From: Artemia franciscana
Taxonomy: Eukaryota > Arthropoda > Branchiopoda > Anostraca > Artemiidae
Assembly: GCF_032884065.1 (NCBI RefSeq)
Contig: NC_088872.1
Location: 4,588,001 to 4,652,000, forward strand
Length of the DNA stretch: 64,000 nucleotides
Direction: 5' to 3'
Below the pieces are notes generated by a model. It did no database searches and was not told the DNA's origin. It saw only the letters and a list, made by a program, of their open reading frames with translations. The position numbers and the translations under genes are program-made. This document shows positions 9,260 to 20,313 of the stretch, one piece after another. Every line of letters begins with the position of its first letter. Position 1 is the stretch's first letter.

Positions 9260-11020
9260 TTATAATTTATTCAAAAAATATTTTTTTATCCTTACTTTAA
9301 ATAACATAAGGTTTTCAGAACCCCTAACACTCTCTGGAATTGAGTTCCATATAACAACACCTACATGTTTAATCATAAACCCAGATCGTGTTGTATGCCT
9401 GATTTCACTAGTCAGCTGATCAGAGCTCCTAGTAGAATAATCGTGATAATTTGAATTATATCGATAAAAACTTCTAAAATATTGAGGAGACAATCCATTT
9501 AAAACCTGGTATACAAAAATTAAAATCTGTTGAGATTTAATAAAATCAATATTCAAAATATTTAAATCTCTAAAACAATCTCTAGTACTACCACACGCAA
9601 GATACTTATTCTGCATAATCTGGACCCTTTTTACATGACTAGAAAAATTGCTTGCATACAATGAACAACCATACACTAAATAAGGATGGACAATTGAATA
9701 ATGAATTGCTTTCAGGACATGTAGAGGAAAAAAATTATGAAATCTTCTTAAAATACCGACTCCGCGAGCCAATTTTGAAGATAAAAACTTGCACTGATGA
9801 ATCCAACTAAAATTTACATCAAAATAAAAGCCTAGATATCTACATTGAAAAACCTGACTAATGGAAACACCTTGTAAAAGAATACTATGACAATTATTTA
9901 CAACTTTACCAATACGACTAAATATCATATAATTAGTCTTCTCTGTATTCACTGCAAGAAAACTATGCTTTGTGAACTGGGATAAATTCTCCAAAGCTAC
10001 ATTAGTTATCTCTATAAGATCTTTGACAGATTCCCCAATCACTGTAACCGCTGTGTCATCTGTGAATGATGTAACTACGGCACCAGGAATGTAAAAACGC
10101 ATTGTATCCACGTATATAAGAAACAGTAAAGGTCCTAATACCGTACCTTGGGGCACTCCACAATTCACATTGAAGGGTTTCCCTACCACATCATCTATCA
10201 TAACTTTGATGGACCTACCATGCAAGAAAGACCTAAGCCAATCCAAACACTTCTCACGGACTCCCAAACAAGCTAGCCTACTTAATAAAAGATTAAAATC
10301 AACGGTATCAAATGCTTTTTTAAAATCTATGAACACAGTAAGAGGGATAAGATTCCTTTCTAGGGCACTATTAACACACTCCATTAGATGGTATGCCGCA
10401 TGAACAGTTGAATGTTTAGTTCTGAAACCGAACTGTGCTTCACTTAATATTCCGAGCTTGTCTAAATGTTCATACAGCTGTCGATGTACTATTTTCTCGT
10501 ATATCTTTGAGAATAGTGGTAACAAGCTTATAGGTCGATAGTTCGTCATATCTTGCTTATTGCCTGATTTGAACAGTGGTAGGACCTTTGCTTGCTTAAG
10601 CGCTTCAGGGAATTGGCCGACTTCAAGTGACAGGTTAATGAGGTAGAGAAGACATGGTAGTAGATACACTGAAACTACTTTGAATGCTTTCAGATTCAAA
10701 CCGTCAATACCAGCAGCATATGACTTTAAATTCTTCACAATTTTTGTTAATTCTTCAATTGACGCTTTTTCAAATTGAAATTTATGATGTTCACCTCGAT
10801 TAACTTCAAAGAGCGTGTCACTTTTCGCTGGGTCTCCGTGAGAAGTGTCTTCCCTGATTCTACTTCAAATACCAGAGAAGAATTTACCAAACTCGTCAGC
10901 AATCTGCTGCTTATCAGTGACTGATAAGAACTTTACAGAGTACTGCACGAGAGGAACTATCTTTAAATGCTTCAGAATATCATATACGAATGATTTCCAA
11001 GGTCCCTTGAATTTAGATGC
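9260..11020 (-). pseudogene. Non-LTR retrotransposon reverse transcriptase (CR1/Jockey-like)
   Basis: The 3' half of a LINE ORF2, encoding reverse transcriptase. The open frame 9260-10864 holds the RT blocks in order: NYRPISLLP, FGFRTKHST, FIDFKKAFDTVD (first catalytic Asp), GVPQGTVLGPLLFLIYV, the FTDDT catalytic box (most relatives have FADDT), the NTEKTNYMIF segment and the CRYLGF thumb motif. It ends with the C-terminal domain typical of Jockey/CR1-type elements (WNSIPESVRGS... YFLNKL). The frame is open without an ATG. An in-frame stop (10865-10867) separates it from an upstream open segment (to 11020, with KFKGPWKSF and DKQQIADEFGKFF), and another stop lies at 11021-11023. The endonuclease domain is absent, so the copy is 5'-truncated and dead, but it is the least decayed RT in the window. 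Confidence 0.85.
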
Positions 11021-11023
11021 CTA

Positions 11024-12466
11024 GAAACTCTCTATTCCATATTCTACTAAAACTCGGCCATCAACAAGTCCATAAACCCAGTATCCCACTTTCCAAATTC
11101 TAAAACACAAATATCGTAAATACCCTGTGGTCCATTTCACGTTTCCAAAACCCAATGTAAATTACAACATTGTCCCCAAATTACAAATATATCCAAGAAT
11201 TTTATTCTTGGATATATTTAAATACATATAAACTATTTAATATATATTTGAATATATAATAAACCTATTTTTTTAAGTTTATTTAAAAAACTAAGTTCAT
11301 TTAAAAAATACTTAAAAAATTAAAAACCATTTAAATATATAATAAACTTAATTGTTCCAAAAATTTTATCAGAAGTTTACAGCACTAAAGAAAAGATGGC
11401 TCTCAAGGAGACGGAAGCCTGATTTGCAAAGGCCTAATAATCTCAAGGATATTTAATATTAAGAATGTAATGATCAGGTTATAGCCTAATTTTTCTGTTA
11501 AGATTTTTCTAAGGTGGTCCAGTCACGACCAGACCACAATTTAAATGCCATAGCTTCGGAAGCACCGTCTGAATGACCTTTGAAGTTCTTTAAAATAAAC
11601 ATGATGTTGTTGTTCGCTAACCTGTGATAACGCAAGTGAGCGACCAAGTGAAAAATCTACTCCTCAATACGGGGCCAGGGAATGGATCGCCGCTGCCGCA
11701 AGGGCGGGTGAGAGGGTTGCTAACAAGCTCTCATTCAAGTATTTTTTTTAAAATCTAACTTGTGTTTCCTCCTCTACAAAATTGGGTACCTGACCGGAGC
11801 AGTGCTAGAATTTCGGGGTTTTATTTTGTTAGAAAGCCTTGTTTTTAGAGGATGGACAAGACATTATTCTACAGAAAAGCATACGATACAAATTTAAAAA
11901 AATACTTCTGTATGTTTTAACCTGCAGATGTAAGGTACGTACAGGTACATCTTAACCTTAGGATAAGGAGATCGAGGTTTTTCTAAGGGGTCATACACGT
12001 TGGACAGGGCCCGAATAAAAACAAAAATACTTTACAATAAGGAAATGAGAACAATTCTTATTTAAACCCTGGTTAAAACAAATTTATTGGTTGAAGTTGC
12101 CAACTTCCCTCAGAAAATATCCAGGTGGTGCTCATGGGAGGGGAGAAAACGAAGAAAGTGTGTTTTTGCCCACAATTTTTGGGAATTTTCTGAGTCAATT
12201 TCAGGTCAGATTTTCTGCGTATTGTTGACCATAAACGCTCTTCAAATTAAATTGGCGGGGGAAAATCTTGAGCCTTTGAAGTGTTTTGACGAGGTTTGGC
12301 AAAAAGCTTGTATTTACAAAATATTAGGAGGGGATGCAATTTTAACCATGAAAAGAGTGAAAATCTCACAAAAATTCGAATTATGCAAAATCGGCCTGTG
12401 AAAATCTCGTTGTCGCAGTACTTTATTCCAGATAAAAAAAAAACATATTATCATTTTTTTTTGCAG
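11024..12466. other. Intergenic or intronic stretch upstream of the SDR exon
   Basis: AT-rich (several TATTTAAATATA-like blocks near 11180-11350). I looked for the preceding SDR exon (Gly-rich TGxxxGIG motif) and did not find it here. The frame at 12087-12401 is not supported as coding; it runs toward the intron end of the exon at 12467. Confidence 0.4.
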
Positions 12467-12591
12467 GAAACGATGAAACCTTAAAGCTTATAAAGAATGC
12501 TGGAGGAAAGGCTTTTGGCTACGTAGTAGATCTCACAGATAAAGAGGCCATCTACAAAGCTGCTATACAAATAAAAAATGAAGTTGGAAGG
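12467..12591 (+). CDS. Short-chain dehydrogenase/reductase, internal exon (SDR16C-like)
   Basis: A 125-bp exon flanked by a polypyrimidine tract plus TTTTTTTTGCAG (acceptor ending 12466) and the donor GTAAAA (from 12592). Read from the third base it gives 41 codons with no stop. They include DETLKLIKNAGG, KAFGYVVDLTDKEAIY and QIKNEVG. This matches the segment of classical NAD(P)-dependent dehydrogenases after the Rossmann glycine motif, where the Asp of VDLTD binds the adenine ring. The closest resemblance is to the retinol/17-beta-hydroxysteroid dehydrogenase (SDR16C; RDH10, DHRS/HSD17B11-13) group, membrane-linked enzymes of retinoid, steroid and lipid metabolism. The exon enters in phase 1 and leaves in phase 0, so the next exon should open with the VTILVNNAG strand. 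Neither neighbouring exon is seen nearby, so introns must be long and filled with repeats. Confidence 0.82.
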
Positions 12592-13399
12592 GTAAAATTT
12601 GTACTTTTTAGTATATAGGCTTTTCCCAATATAGATTCAATATCCTGTTTTAAATAAAGATTTGATACACGCTGTTCTAAGCAAAGAAGATTTGCTTCTC
12701 GCTTATCCCTATTCTGAAAACTACTTGCAATAATACTTAAAATGCTTATTAGCAAAAAGGAAAAAGTCTTTCTTTGACACAGAAGAATCCATTTTACGTG
12801 AAATTTGATAGAAGATATGTGACAACAATGTGACAAAATGTGACAAATATGTGATAGCAAATCAGTGTTTAAAAGTTACACTGAAAACGGAAAAACTTTA
12901 ACTTGACATATTCGAAAGTCAGTTCCAAATAGAAGCAATACAAGTCTTAATAGATTTTGTATAAATATTATTGCAAGATTTTAGATCATAATTAAATAGA
13001 TCGGTTAATATTTTTCTGTTAACAATTACTATTTTACAAACTAAAAGTTTCGACATGCACTGACATAAAAAAAATTCAAACTGAAAAGTCGTAGAGAATA
13101 AAAATGTAGAAGAAAGAGTTGTTGATGACCATAGTGACAATAATAAAAAGAAAACTCCAGAAAACTTATTCCTCAGCTCCAGTTGAGGTGAGGAATAAGT
13201 TTATACCACTGTTAATCAACTTCAATAAAATTTCAATTATTCAGGTAGATTTAATAAATTATATACTCTTCTTCCCGCTAGTGATAAGGTAGATAAGTGG
13301 TAAGTGGTAAGGTCGCTTAGGGCTTAAATTGCAAATGAGTATAAAACCGCATCCTTAGAGAGGGTTCATATTGCAAGATGAAAATACAGTCTTCATTAA
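12592..13399. other. Presumed intron of the SDR gene
   Basis: Begins with the donor at 12592. Contains TGTGACAA-like short repeats at about 12815-12855 and an inverted pair, TATTCCTCA at about 13164-13178 and TGAGGAATA at 13186-13199. No coding segment seen. Confidence 0.4.
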
Positions 13400-13656
13400 A
13401 TTATGACAGGACTTCACGGTGTGCATTTAAAAGTAAGTGAGCCAGTAAGATAACAATCACATGGTGCCAGATTTGTAGAGTACAGCAGCTGGTGGGAATC
13501 TCTACCTTGACCATTCTGGGAGTATTTGCAGAGAATGGTCGGGTGTTGTTGCAGTGGAGGATTACCTTGTCTCGAGCATTCGGATGTTTCACATGACGTG
13601 TATAAACAAGAGCTATTGTCGGCATGAATCAGGCCCCTGCGCAGGTGGACCTTCAA
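13400..13656 (-). pseudogene. mariner-like transposase relic
   Basis: Two overlapping minus-strand frames together show the C-terminal half of a Tc1/mariner-type transposase. ILHCNNTRPFSANT corresponds to the canonical block with the second catalytic Asp (usually HxDNARPH), here Asn. After a frameshift, LYSTNLAPCDCYL corresponds to the PYSPDLAPxD block with the third catalytic acid. The short stretch LRRGLIHADN upstream fits the region preceding these blocks. The loss of the Asp and the frameshift show it is inactive. Terminal inverted repeats were not found. Confidence 0.65.
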
Positions 13657-13925
13657 GTCACCGCCACTCTACTGTAGTGGAGACCCAATTTATTAGAGCA
13701 GGCCCATAGCCGTTCCTCTTTTCTTCAAGATTGTCAATCACAAAGAAGTTTATCGGCGATTCCGTCAATATGCATATGCAAGTGCTATTAATTTTCTTCA
13801 AGGTGCAGATGTCTTTTTAAGTAATAGGGAATGTTTTTTTCATGATTTCTTTGGTTGTTACGTAATACGGCCCACCAGGGGGGAACCTTCAAGACGCTTG
13901 GCCATATAAGGCTATTATAACGAGT
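13657..13925. other. No gene recognised
   Basis: Non-coding spacer between the mariner relic and the minisatellite. It may include remaining transposase flank. Confidence 0.35.
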
Positions 13926-14243
13926 CCCTAGCAGTCAAATCTACCCGGGCCCTGGCAATCAATTTCAACAGGGCCCTAGCAACCAATTCCAACGGAGCCC
14001 ATAGCAACCAATTCAAACGGGGGCTCTGGCCGGCAATTGCACCGGGGCCCTAGCAATTAATTACAACGGGGGTCATAGCAGTTGATTCCAATCTGGTCCT
14101 ACCAAAAAATTCCGATGGGGGCCCTACCATCCAATTCTGAGGGGGACCCTAGTAATTTCAACGGTGTCGTAGCAACCAATTCCAAAGGGGCCTTAGCAGT
14201 CAATTCCAACGGGGGCCATAGCATCCAGTTCCACCGGAGCCCC
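13926..14243 (+). repeat. Degenerate 24-25-bp minisatellite, ~13 units
   Basis: About thirteen head-to-tail units of the form CCCTAGCAACCAATTCC followed by AACGGGGG. Unit length is 20-26 bp, mostly 24-25. Units differ at many positions, so the array is old. Open frames on both strands here are translations of the repeat (a recurring PLEL pattern on the minus strand) and are not genes. Confidence 0.85.
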
Positions 14244-15272
14244 AGTATAATCCTGGGTGCTACGCAATGGTGGTGCAACACGTGGGATGTTACATAATCC
14301 TTTAATAAATTGTTGTCTTCACGACGTTTTTTCTTAGAGATTTCATTTTTTCAAGATTTTATTATTTATTTCAGACATTTTTGTTTAAAGACATTTTCTT
14401 CAAGGTTTTTTCCCTCAGGGAACCTTTATAATCCAAGGTTTTTTGTCTACTTTAGGAATCGAACATAAGACCAGAGATTTCCCCAATTACTAGACCAGAG
14501 CCCCAGACAGGCGAACCAGCAAACTATTCATAATATTTTGATTCGGAAAATACGCGACAAGTTGTTTTCGAAAATTCCTTAGCACCATCACAAGGCTTAT
14601 AGCGTGATGATTTTTGCTTTGATCGATAAGATTCCTTATTCCCGTTCTCAGTGAGCTATTGAATGCATGCTTCCTATGCCTGGAATAACTCACATACAGG
14701 GAGAAAATCGATTACTGGAAATTTGTTACATTTTACTGGGTTTCATTTATTTGTCGATGCTGACTTGTGATAGTTTTACGGCTAGTGGATTATTTGATTT
14801 TATTTTTTCTCATTTATGTTTAATGGAGTTCTTTTTTGAAAAAGCTATTTTCTGGAAAAGTTGGGGGTTAGCCACTAGAGGTAAATTCAAGGGGGCACAA
14901 GATATGTAACTTAATTCCATATTTTGTTCATTATTTATTGGTATTATTTAATTCAAATCACCCTGGGAATATGTGGCTGACTCGTGACATCACTGTGATG
15001 CATTTTATCATTCCTAAGGCATTTTATATATTTTCTTGATATAAATCATGCTTTGAATCCTTTGATTCGTTTTTCAAGCCACCCCTCCTTGCACTTTAGA
15101 TGTGACTCTTTAAGTTTTAGCATTACTCTTTAGCTTTGGCAAAACATTTGATCTATTGCAGTATGATTAATTTTTAATTTAATGTCTTTACTGTTTAAAA
15201 AAACATATAATTGAAAACATTTCTTGAATGAGTTTTCCCTTATCAATCCTAAGGGATTCTCAGATATTATCA
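14244..15272. other. No gene recognised
   Basis: AT-rich non-coding sequence up to the assembly gap. Frames at 14490-14693 (-) and 14667-14909 (+) show no domain. Confidence 0.4.
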
Positions 15273-15372
15273 NNNNNNNNNNNNNNNNNNNNNNNNNNNN
15301 NNNNNNNNNNNNNNNNNNNNNNNNNNNNNNNNNNNNNNNNNNNNNNNNNNNNNNNNNNNNNNNNNNNNNNNN
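15273..15372. other. Assembly gap (100 N)
   Basis: Exactly 100 N, the usual placeholder for a scaffold gap of unknown size. Left and right flanks need not be contiguous. The right flank begins with an A-rich, low-complexity segment (about 15380-15420). Confidence 0.99.
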
Positions 15373-15591
15373 CACCTACTTACAAAAAAAAAAATAAAAA
15401 AAAAAAAAAATATATATACATCGAGGATCCAACACTCACACCACCCAAATCTAAATAAATAAATTCAATCTAAATAATTAAATAAATAAATTAAATCTTG
15501 ATAACTAAACAATATAAATAACTGATCAATATTATAATTTAAATTATTTTTTTTTTGATTAAAAAATTCTTCAACCGTTTCTTGAAGGATC

Positions 15592-16628
15592 CTATGGTAC
15601 AGGACCGTCGAATCCAACAGGAATGGAATTCCAGGCACGTCCGACAGCAACTATCAGACCAAAGTCCGAGCGCACTGCAGGGGTGGATGGCACTAGCACA
15701 TCATCCCTGTTTCTAGTTTCATAAGGACTGACATTTCGAACAATTTCAAAAAGCCCGGAAAAACTTGATGGAAGGTCTCCACGGAAATACTGAAACGCAA
15801 TGAAAGAGAGGTGTAATGTATGAATATCTTTAATCTTCAGAAGTTCAACAGAAATATGGGTGGTAGACTGAAGAACTTTTGCTGCTTTCAGTTGGAGATT
15901 ATGTAAAGGTGTAAGTACAGATGGAAATGTTGACATCCACACTGACGAGCAGTAGCATAAATAAGGGTAAATAAGAGAGAAATATAATAGACGAAGGATA
16001 GAGAAAGGAAAGACTCGCTTCAGCTTTCGAATAATTCCAAGGCCTCGAGAAACCTTTAATCTCATTGACTCAGTATGCCGTTTGAAAGATAGATTTTCAT
16101 CCAGAAGTATCCCAAGGAATCGAATAAACCGGTCAGCTGGGCGGGATATGGATCCCTTAGATGTTTTAAGCTCTGTCACTGTAGGGCAGCTTTTGCCTAT
16201 GCGGGAGAATATAAGAAAAAACGATTTTTTACATTCAAAGCTAACAAATTTGCATCAAACCAACGATATATATTTTCTGCCATCAATTGTAGCTTGAGGA
16301 TAAGAGATGATTCATCAGGTGCTGCAGCCCCCAGGGTGGTGTCGTCGGCGAATGCAAAGAGTTCTTCATGTTGACCAGGCGTATCCAAGGCTTCAACCAC
16401 AGCATCTCCTTTCTGGCACAAATGACAACAGAAATCAGATCGTGGGTTGCTAAATAGTCGATAGAGGTCGTTGACATATATGAGGAAAAGGGATGGCCCA
16501 AGAACTGAGCCTTGTGGCACTCCATATTCGACTGGAATATGCTCATCAGAAGCTTCAACTGCAATGGATCGGCCAGTTAGGAATGAAGAAAACCAGGACA
16601 GAGCTTCTCCACGAACGCCTTGATCCGT
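15592..16628 (-). pseudogene. Non-LTR retrotransposon RT fragment (CR1/L2-like)
   Basis: Reading minus from about 16628, DQGVRGEALSWFSSFLTG and VEYGVPQGSVLGPSLFLIYV give the RT block before the catalytic box. FAFADDTTL follows at about 16350. After a frameshift near 16190, FIRFLGILLDENLSF gives the thumb, followed by the C-terminal domain (LLYFSLIYPYLCYCSSVW... AWNSIP). The N-terminal RT blocks and endonuclease are missing. The reading frame is lost again at the C-terminal end near 15592, so it is non-functional. It belongs to the same broad group as, but a different family from, the RT at 9260-11020, and is closer to the fragment at 44660-45208. Confidence 0.82.
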
Positions 16629-16634
16629 TGATCC

Positions 16635-17179
16635 ATTAATCCGTTTTAATTTTAATCAACCACATGCTCTTACAATACGACCCCAATGGTACAGGCTATT
16701 CTGAAATATATTAGAGGACCTGGACATGGAACGATTTCGTTCTTGCCACCTCAAGATGTTGAACAACAGAGTATAAAATAAAGGGAACAAACTTTTCTTT
16801 CAAACACAAAAGCACAACAGCTTTGAATAAAATGGAAAACAAACTGAAGTTCAAACTTTGAACTTGCCATTTAGAAACTTTTTCTTGTTTCGAAAATTTC
16901 ATCAGTTGTTCTTGCACATGGATTGCTTGCACAATCCATGCTAAAATACGAATTTCTTTGGTTTTTGGGGTGGGGATTCTATACCTCCACTTAGGGGTCT
17001 TAGGTTTCAGTTAGGGGTCCTCATTTCGACTCAATGTCGTTTTTGAGAGGTTTTGGGCTTTTTTTCGCAAATGAGGGATATTTGAATTTGTGTTAAGATT
17101 GAAGTTTAATCAAGGTAGGTCTTAAAATTAATATTGCTGAATAAGCATCAAATAATTTTTGCGTAGAATATATTTGTAA
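16635..17179. other. No gene recognised
   Basis: Non-coding spacer between the RT pseudogene and the Helitron end. Confidence 0.4.
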
Positions 17180-17296
17180 CTAGCTGTTGGTGGGGGCGCT
17201 TCGCGCCCCCCAAGCCCCCCCGCGCGCGTAAGTCGTTACGCGCCATATTAGTTACGCGCCATTGTAGTTGTGTCCCTATGTCCCACCTGTGAATAT

Positions 17297-17297
<1 letters not shown>

Positions 17298-17360
<63 letters not shown>
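17298..17360. repeat. (TA)n microsatellite
   Basis: About 31 uninterrupted TA dinucleotides inside the Helitron 3' region, in the position where copy C (about 18586-18609) has a much shorter TA tract. Confidence 0.95.
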
Positions 17361-17363
<3 letters not shown>

Positions 17364-17575
17364 TTTAACTACGTAAAACTTGCGAATATACAACATTCTT
17401 TGCTGTCCCATTGTCTGTGCATATAAATAGATTGTCAGGTTTACCGACTCTTGAACATGCAACATATAATAGTCCATGGGAAAACAATTTGTATTCAGAT
17501 CTATACCTCATGATTCTAATGATTGCCCTTGAGCTTTGTTGATGGTGATTGCTAATCGACCATTCCCTGAGTCGC

Positions 17576-17766
17576 CATCGTCATTTATATATCCCCCTGT
17601 GCACCCCGGCGTCCCCTTTGTAGTTATGTCCCTGTGTCCCGGTCGTCATTTATATTCCCTGTGTCCCGGTCGTCATTTGTGTCCCGGTGTCCCAGTCTGT
17701 GATTTCTCTTTGAGTGTCCCGGGCGTCATTTATATTCCTTGTGTCCCGGTGTCCCGGTCGTCATTT
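17576..17766. repeat. In-frame minisatellite inside the Helitron helicase
   Basis: Repeats of GTCCCGGTCGTCATTT with ATATTCCCTGT, 27 bp per full unit plus shorter variants. Read on the minus strand they give NDDRDTGNI-type 9-residue repeats directly before the RLAITINKAQG helicase motif. Related units recur at about 17895-17960 and 18820-19004. Confidence 0.75.
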
Positions 17767-18087
17767 GTCAGGTTTACCGACTCTTGAACATGCAACATAT
17801 AATTGTCCATGGGAAAAACAATCCATATTCAGATCTATACCTCATGATTCTAATGATTGCCCTTGAGCTTTGTTGATGGTGATTGCTAATTGAACATTCC
17901 CTCTGTCCCGGTCGTCATTTATATTCCCAGTATCCCGGTCGTCATTTGTGTCCCAGTGTTCCAGTCTGTAATTTCTCTTTGAGCGTCCCGTTCGTCTTTG
18001 TTTGATGGTGAGCTTTGTTGCCCCTTGAGCTTTGTTGATGGTGATTGCTAATCGAACATTGCCTGTGTCCACGTCGTCATTTATAGC
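17767..18087 (-). mobile_element. Helitron helicase C-terminus, copy B (partial)
   Basis: A second copy of the helicase end lies directly upstream (minus sense) of copy A. DCFSHGQLYVACSRVGKP reads in frame here, preceded by QLAITINKAQGQSLES and a stop, then minisatellite units and a further RLAITINKAQG. It lacks its own hairpin and CTAG end, so it looks like an internal tandem duplication, not a separate insertion. Confidence 0.7.
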
Positions 18088-18471
18088 ACCTTTCATATAC
18101 GGAACAATTTCTGCTCGTTTTAAGTTTTAATGTCGCCCCTTACTTGCAGTTAAAAAACTTGCCTTTTTTTTAATTTCTGAACGTTTTTGAATTCATGCAT
18201 TTTTTTATTTTGGCTCACCGCACACGATTATTTAAAACAAATTTGCATTTTTTTTGCGAAATAGCTTTCTCATACATTGGACGATCGGACGATTTTAACA
18301 AAACAAAGGGGTTGGAGAGGAGGCCTAGTTGCCCTCCGATTTTTGATTACTTAAAAATGCAACTAGAATTTTTTATTTTTTTTTTACGAACGTTTTGTTA
18401 ATAATAAATATGTGTAACTTACGAATGAACTTACGTAATGAACTTCTATATTTGTTTATTTTTATTACGTA
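18088..18471 (-). mobile_element. Foldback element fragment
   Basis: Inverse of the 3' part of the family: right arm of the terminal hairpin (TTTCATATACGG through CGCCCCTTACTTGCAG), the GGCTCACC, CGATCGGACGATTTT and GAGGCCTAGTTGCCCTCC blocks, and the TTACGTAATGAAC segment. It is truncated on both sides and is wedged between Helitron copies B and C. Confidence 0.75.
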
Positions 18472-19004
18472 CTAGCTTGGTGGGGGCGCTTCGCACCCCC
18501 CAAGTCCCCCCACGCGCGTAAGTCGTTACGCGCTATATTAGTTACGCGCCATTGTAGTTGTGTCCCTGTGTCCCACCTGTGAATATAGATAGATATATAT
18601 ATGTATATGTTTTTAACTACGTAAAACTTGCAAATATACAACATTCTTCGATGTCCCATTGTCTGTGCATATAAATAGATTGTCAGGTTTACCGACTCTT
18701 GAACATGCAACATAAAATTGTCCATGGGAAAAACAATCCGTATTCAGATCTATACCTCATTATTCTAATGATTGCCCTTGAGCTTTGTTGATGGTGATTG
18801 CTAATCGAACATTCCCTGTGTCCCCGTCGTCATTTATATATTCCTCTGTGCCCCCGGCATCGCCGTTGTAGTTGTGTCCCTGTGTCCCGGTCGTCATTTA
18901 TATTCCCAGTATCCCAGTCGTCATTTGAGTCCCAGTGTCCCAGTCTGTAATTTCTCTTTGAGCGTCCCGGTCATCATTTATATTCCCTGTATCTCGGTCG
19001 TCAT
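18472..19004 (-). mobile_element. Helitron 3' end with helicase C-terminus, copy C
   Basis: On the minus strand it ends in a hairpin (imperfect here, plus 18482-18500) and CTAG (18472-18475) followed by T. It keeps DCFSHGQFYVACSRVGKP and the AITINKAQG motif (about 18675-18810), then minisatellite units up to 19004. The coding frame contains stops. The junction at 19004/19005 passes directly into the RTE-like retrotransposon. Confidence 0.78.
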
Positions 19005-20313
19005 TTGTTGACGATATGCTTTCCGTGTAGCCCTAGACGGTTGGCCAAAAAGAACAATCTTGGTAATCTGTTATCCTTCATCCGTAGAACGTGGTCTAGT
19101 CATCTCAACCTTTCTTTCATTATAGCCCCAGAAAGCGGGATTGAACCACACTTTTCGTACAACCTACTGTTTGAAATACGGTCAGTCAGCCGGGTACCCA
19201 GAACAATCCGTAGGCAATTTCTCTGGAAAACATCTAGTAAATTTTCATCCGCTTTTCGGAGTGCTCATGCTTCAGAGCCATATTTAACCACTGTCATCAC
19301 TGTAGCTTCCAATATTCTAATCTTGGTTTGTAGACTTATCTTTCTATTCCTCAAACTTTTTTTAACTGTGAAAAAACACCCTGAGCTTTAGCTATTCTAC
19401 TTTTAACATCTTCACTGCTCCCACCATCTTTACTAATAATACTACCAAGGTAACTGAAGCTCTCAACCGGATCAATCTTTCGTTACCTAATGTCACCTGT
19501 TCATCTTCACTTATTCCTAGCCTTAGTGGCTTAGTCTTCTTAACATTAATTTTCAAGCCTGTTTTAGCGCCCTGAACTCGTAAAACCTCTAAAAATTCAT
19601 TCATTCTGCTCACACTTTCATCTAATATGCTTAAATCATCAGCATAATCTAAGTCCAGGAGCGTTCTTCCTCCCCATTTGATTCCATGGTCTCCAATTGC
19701 CTTTCCTGTGCTCCTTAAGACGAAGTCCATCAAAATGATCTATATAAAGGGGGATAGAACACAACCCTGCTTAACTCCTGATTTAATACAAAACCAGTTG
19801 CTAACCTCATTTCCTACCTTAACCGCAGCAGTATTATTCTCGTACATAGCGCAAATCACTTTAATGTATTTTTCTGGTATACCATATAGCGATAAGACCT
19901 TTGTTAACGCTGTTCTATCAACAGAATCGAAAGCTTGCTCATAATCGATAAAACTAAGGACCAAAGGTGTTTGACAACGAAGGGACTTCTCAATTATTAA
20001 CCTAAGAGTGAAAACTTGGTCGACACATCCTCTACCTTTTCTAAAACCGCATTGTTCTTCCCTTAAAACTTTGTCTACAGCATGTCTCAGTCTAAAAAGT
20101 ATCATATTACTCAGTAATTTGCTACCTACAGAGACCAGACTAATGCCTCGATAATTACGACACTCACTCTTGTCACCTTTCTTATACAGTGGTTTAATTA
20201 AGGTTTTCCTAAAATCATTGGGTACTTCCCCTTTTTCAAAAATCATGTTCATAATCTTCAGTAGCTTATTCCTAACTTCAGAGCCACCATATATAAGAAA
20301 CTCATTAATCATA
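19005..20313 (-). pseudogene. RTE-like retrotransposon: reverse transcriptase and C-terminus
   Basis: Minus-strand pseudogene of an endonuclease/RT polyprotein. From 20312 downward it shows FRKTLIKPLYKKGDKSECRN and YRGISLVSVGSKLLSN (RT blocks), EEQCGFRKGRGCVDQ, LSFIDYEQAFDSVD (catalytic Asp), SGVKQGCVLSPFI, then a TAG in place of Trp at 19740, LLDLDYADDLSIL (catalytic YADD) and KINVKKTKPLRLG. A frameshift near 19480 moves the thumb (SYLGSIISKDGGSSEDVKS) to another frame. The C-terminal part then runs through TVVKYGSEA and FQRNCLRIVLGTRLTDRIS to LRWLDHVLRMKDNRLP near 19030. The last ~70 residues seen in the 776-1055 copy are cut off at the Helitron junction. Nonsense and frameshift changes make it dead. 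Confidence 0.85.

Larger units (their letters stand above)
17180..17766 (-). mobile_element. Helitron 3' end with helicase C-terminus, copy A
   Basis: Read on the minus strand, the end is a hairpin GGGGGCGC-GAA-GCGCCCCC (plus 17192-17210), then a short spacer and CTAG (17180-17183), followed by T. Helitron 3' ends have a subterminal hairpin and terminate CTRR before a T. Internal sequence encodes the end of the Helitron PIF1-type helicase: RLAITINKAQGQSLE (about 17495-17560) and, after a frameshift, the LYVACSRVGKPDNLF strand (about 17430-17475). A (TA)n tract lies between the coding end and the terminal hairpin. The upstream part is expanded into a minisatellite. Confidence 0.8.

Noticed and set aside
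13926..14243. CRISPR-like regular repeats
   Set aside because: Units are contiguous with no spacers and diverge strongly; it is a minisatellite in a eukaryotic genome.
14082..14297. 71-codon frame
   Set aside because: It lies entirely in the minisatellite and shows only repeat-derived periodic residues.
15130..15458. Frames with long X runs
   Set aside because: They are open only because they cross the 100-N gap.
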